This document shows, one piece after another, positions 5,327 to 5,683 of a stretch of DNA of 5,683 nucleotides. The DNA is taken from NCBI GenBank assembly GCA_946544695.1, contig CAMNMO010000199.1, forward strand, positions 1-5,683, in the 5' to 3' direction. Under the pieces are notes generated by a model. It saw nothing but the letters and a program-made list of their open reading frames with translations. It had not been told where the DNA came from and did no database searches. The stretch is from an uncultured Ruminococcus sp. GTDB taxonomy: Bacteria > Bacillota > Clostridia > Oscillospirales > Ruminococcaceae. How positions within the stretch are numbered: position 1 is the first letter of the stretch; every line of letters begins with the position of its first letter. The position numbers and the translations under genes are program-made.

Positions 5327-5347
5327 CGATTTCCTCCAACATCGAAA

Positions 5348-5364
5348 CAGCAGCCCTGCCGCTG
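5348..5364 (-). promoter_or_regulatory. Hairpin near the 5' end of the GH74 transcript
   Basis: In the minus-strand RNA, CAGCGGC pairs with GCTGCTG (7 pairs including one G-U) around an AGG loop. It starts about 8 nt after the predicted 5' end, the usual place for a stem that protects mRNA from decay. That role is inferred. Confidence 0.4.
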
Positions 5365-5377
5365 TAAAGTTTTCATC

Positions 5378-5406
5378 ATTATACTATATTTTCCCCGTCA
5401 AGTCAA
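5378..5406 (-). promoter_or_regulatory. Promoter of the GH74 gene
   Basis: On the minus strand TTGACT (5401-5406), a 17-nt spacer and TATAAT (5378-5383) match the -35/-10 pattern seen at 2314-2342 and 2609-2637. The start would be near 5371, giving a leader of about 110 nt. I see no clear cre site or other sugar-responsive operator over it. Confidence 0.82.
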
Positions 5407-5561
5407 CGAAATCACAATATAATGACAGATGGCAATTTTGTTGCAAAGATATGCCATGCCCCAAAAACCATGAGCGTATTTCAGGTATTCTCCCAACTGC
5501 GGCGGGGGAGAATGCGTTTATCCTGCTAAAACCGATCTTTGCATCAACGCTGCCGCCTTTG
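5407..5561. other. Gene-free stretch with nested inverted repeats
   Basis: There is no supported gene between the GH74 promoter and the promoter at 5562. TGCAAAGAT (5442-5450) pairs perfectly with ATCTTTGCA (5535-5543). Nested inside, ATTCTCCC (5487-5494) pairs with GGGAGAAT (5506-5513), extendable by a T-G and a G-C pair. ATGGCA (5429-5434) and TGCCAT (5452-5457) are a further possible stem. A possible plus-strand -10 box TATAAT (5418-5423) has only a weak -35 (CCGTCA) at 17 nt. No terminator T-run follows the hairpins on either strand. Confidence 0.35.
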
Positions 5562-5590
5562 TTGACAACTCAGCTGTTTTACGGTATAAT
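5562..5590 (+). promoter_or_regulatory. Perfect-consensus plus-strand promoter
   Basis: TTGACA (5562-5567), a 17-nt spacer and TATAAT (5585-5590) match the sigma-A consensus at all twelve bases. The start would be near 5597, so the second copy of the structured repeat (from 5604) is at the very 5' end of the transcript. What it drives lies beyond the window. Confidence 0.88.
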
Positions 5591-5603
5591 CATTATTGTG
5601 ATA

Positions 5604-5683
5604 TATGGTTATCCCGCTGACACACCACACTAAACAGCTTTTCAGCGGGCATTATATTAAACGACATAGATTTTCTGACTTAT
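5604..5683 (+). repeat. Structured repeat, copy 2 (runs off the window)
   Basis: From TATGGTTATCCC onward, 51 positions align without gaps to the element at 2381 with six differences; beyond that the two diverge within the visible sequence. CCCGCTGA (5613-5620) and TCAGCGGG (5642-5649) form a perfect 8-bp stem around a 21-nt loop containing ACTAAACAGC. The pair that is G-U in copy 1 is A-U here, so the stem is kept. Whether a distal GGGATAACC arm exists cannot be seen. Confidence 0.65.

Overview
The window looks like chromosomal DNA of an anaerobic, fibre-degrading Firmicute, most likely a Ruminococcus-type member of the Oscillospiraceae. That placement is an inference. It rests on a pyruvate:ferredoxin oxidoreductase gene, a lipid-anchored GH74 xyloglucanase, typical Gram-positive ribosome binding sites and sigma-A promoters, and AT-rich intergenic DNA between moderately GC-rich genes. 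I see no tRNA, rRNA, CRISPR array or transposase gene.

Layout, left to right. (1) 1-1631, minus strand: the first 543 codons of nifJ, cut by the window edge. A leader of about 160 nt carries two hairpins, and the promoter is at 1797-1825. A perfect dyad lies further upstream at 1888-1905. (2) 1906-2039: a gene-free stretch with interleaved inverted repeats (pseudoknot potential) and the terminator of the next gene. (3) 2040-2255, minus strand: a 71-residue Cro/CI-type HTH regulator with its own promoter. (4) 2297-2365: a divergent control region. A strong plus-strand promoter has one 18-bp dyad exactly between its -35 and -10 boxes and a second dyad at the start site. (5) 2381-2502: a structured repeat of about 120 bp, directly downstream of that promoter. 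(6) 2609-2933, plus strand: a promoter, a 64-residue two-helix membrane protein and a strong terminator. (7) 2954-5260, minus strand: a GH74 xyloglucanase lipoprotein with its own promoter at 5378-5406. (8) 5407-5683: a structured gene-free stretch, a perfect-consensus plus-strand promoter (5562-5590), and a second copy of the structured repeat running off the window.

How the parts fit. nifJ serves fermentation of sugars, and the GH74 enzyme attacks xyloglucan at the cell surface. The two genes are independent transcription units and nothing shows co-regulation. The most unusual material is non-coding. Two copies of a hairpin-bearing repeat, 45 of 51 positions identical, sit in the same orientation, each shortly downstream of a strong plus-strand promoter. 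In one case that promoter is overlaid by paired dyads beside an HTH regulator. The repeat may be a small RNA or leader RNA family, or a mobile miniature element; the window does not decide between them. No tools were run, so all structures and promoters were read by eye.
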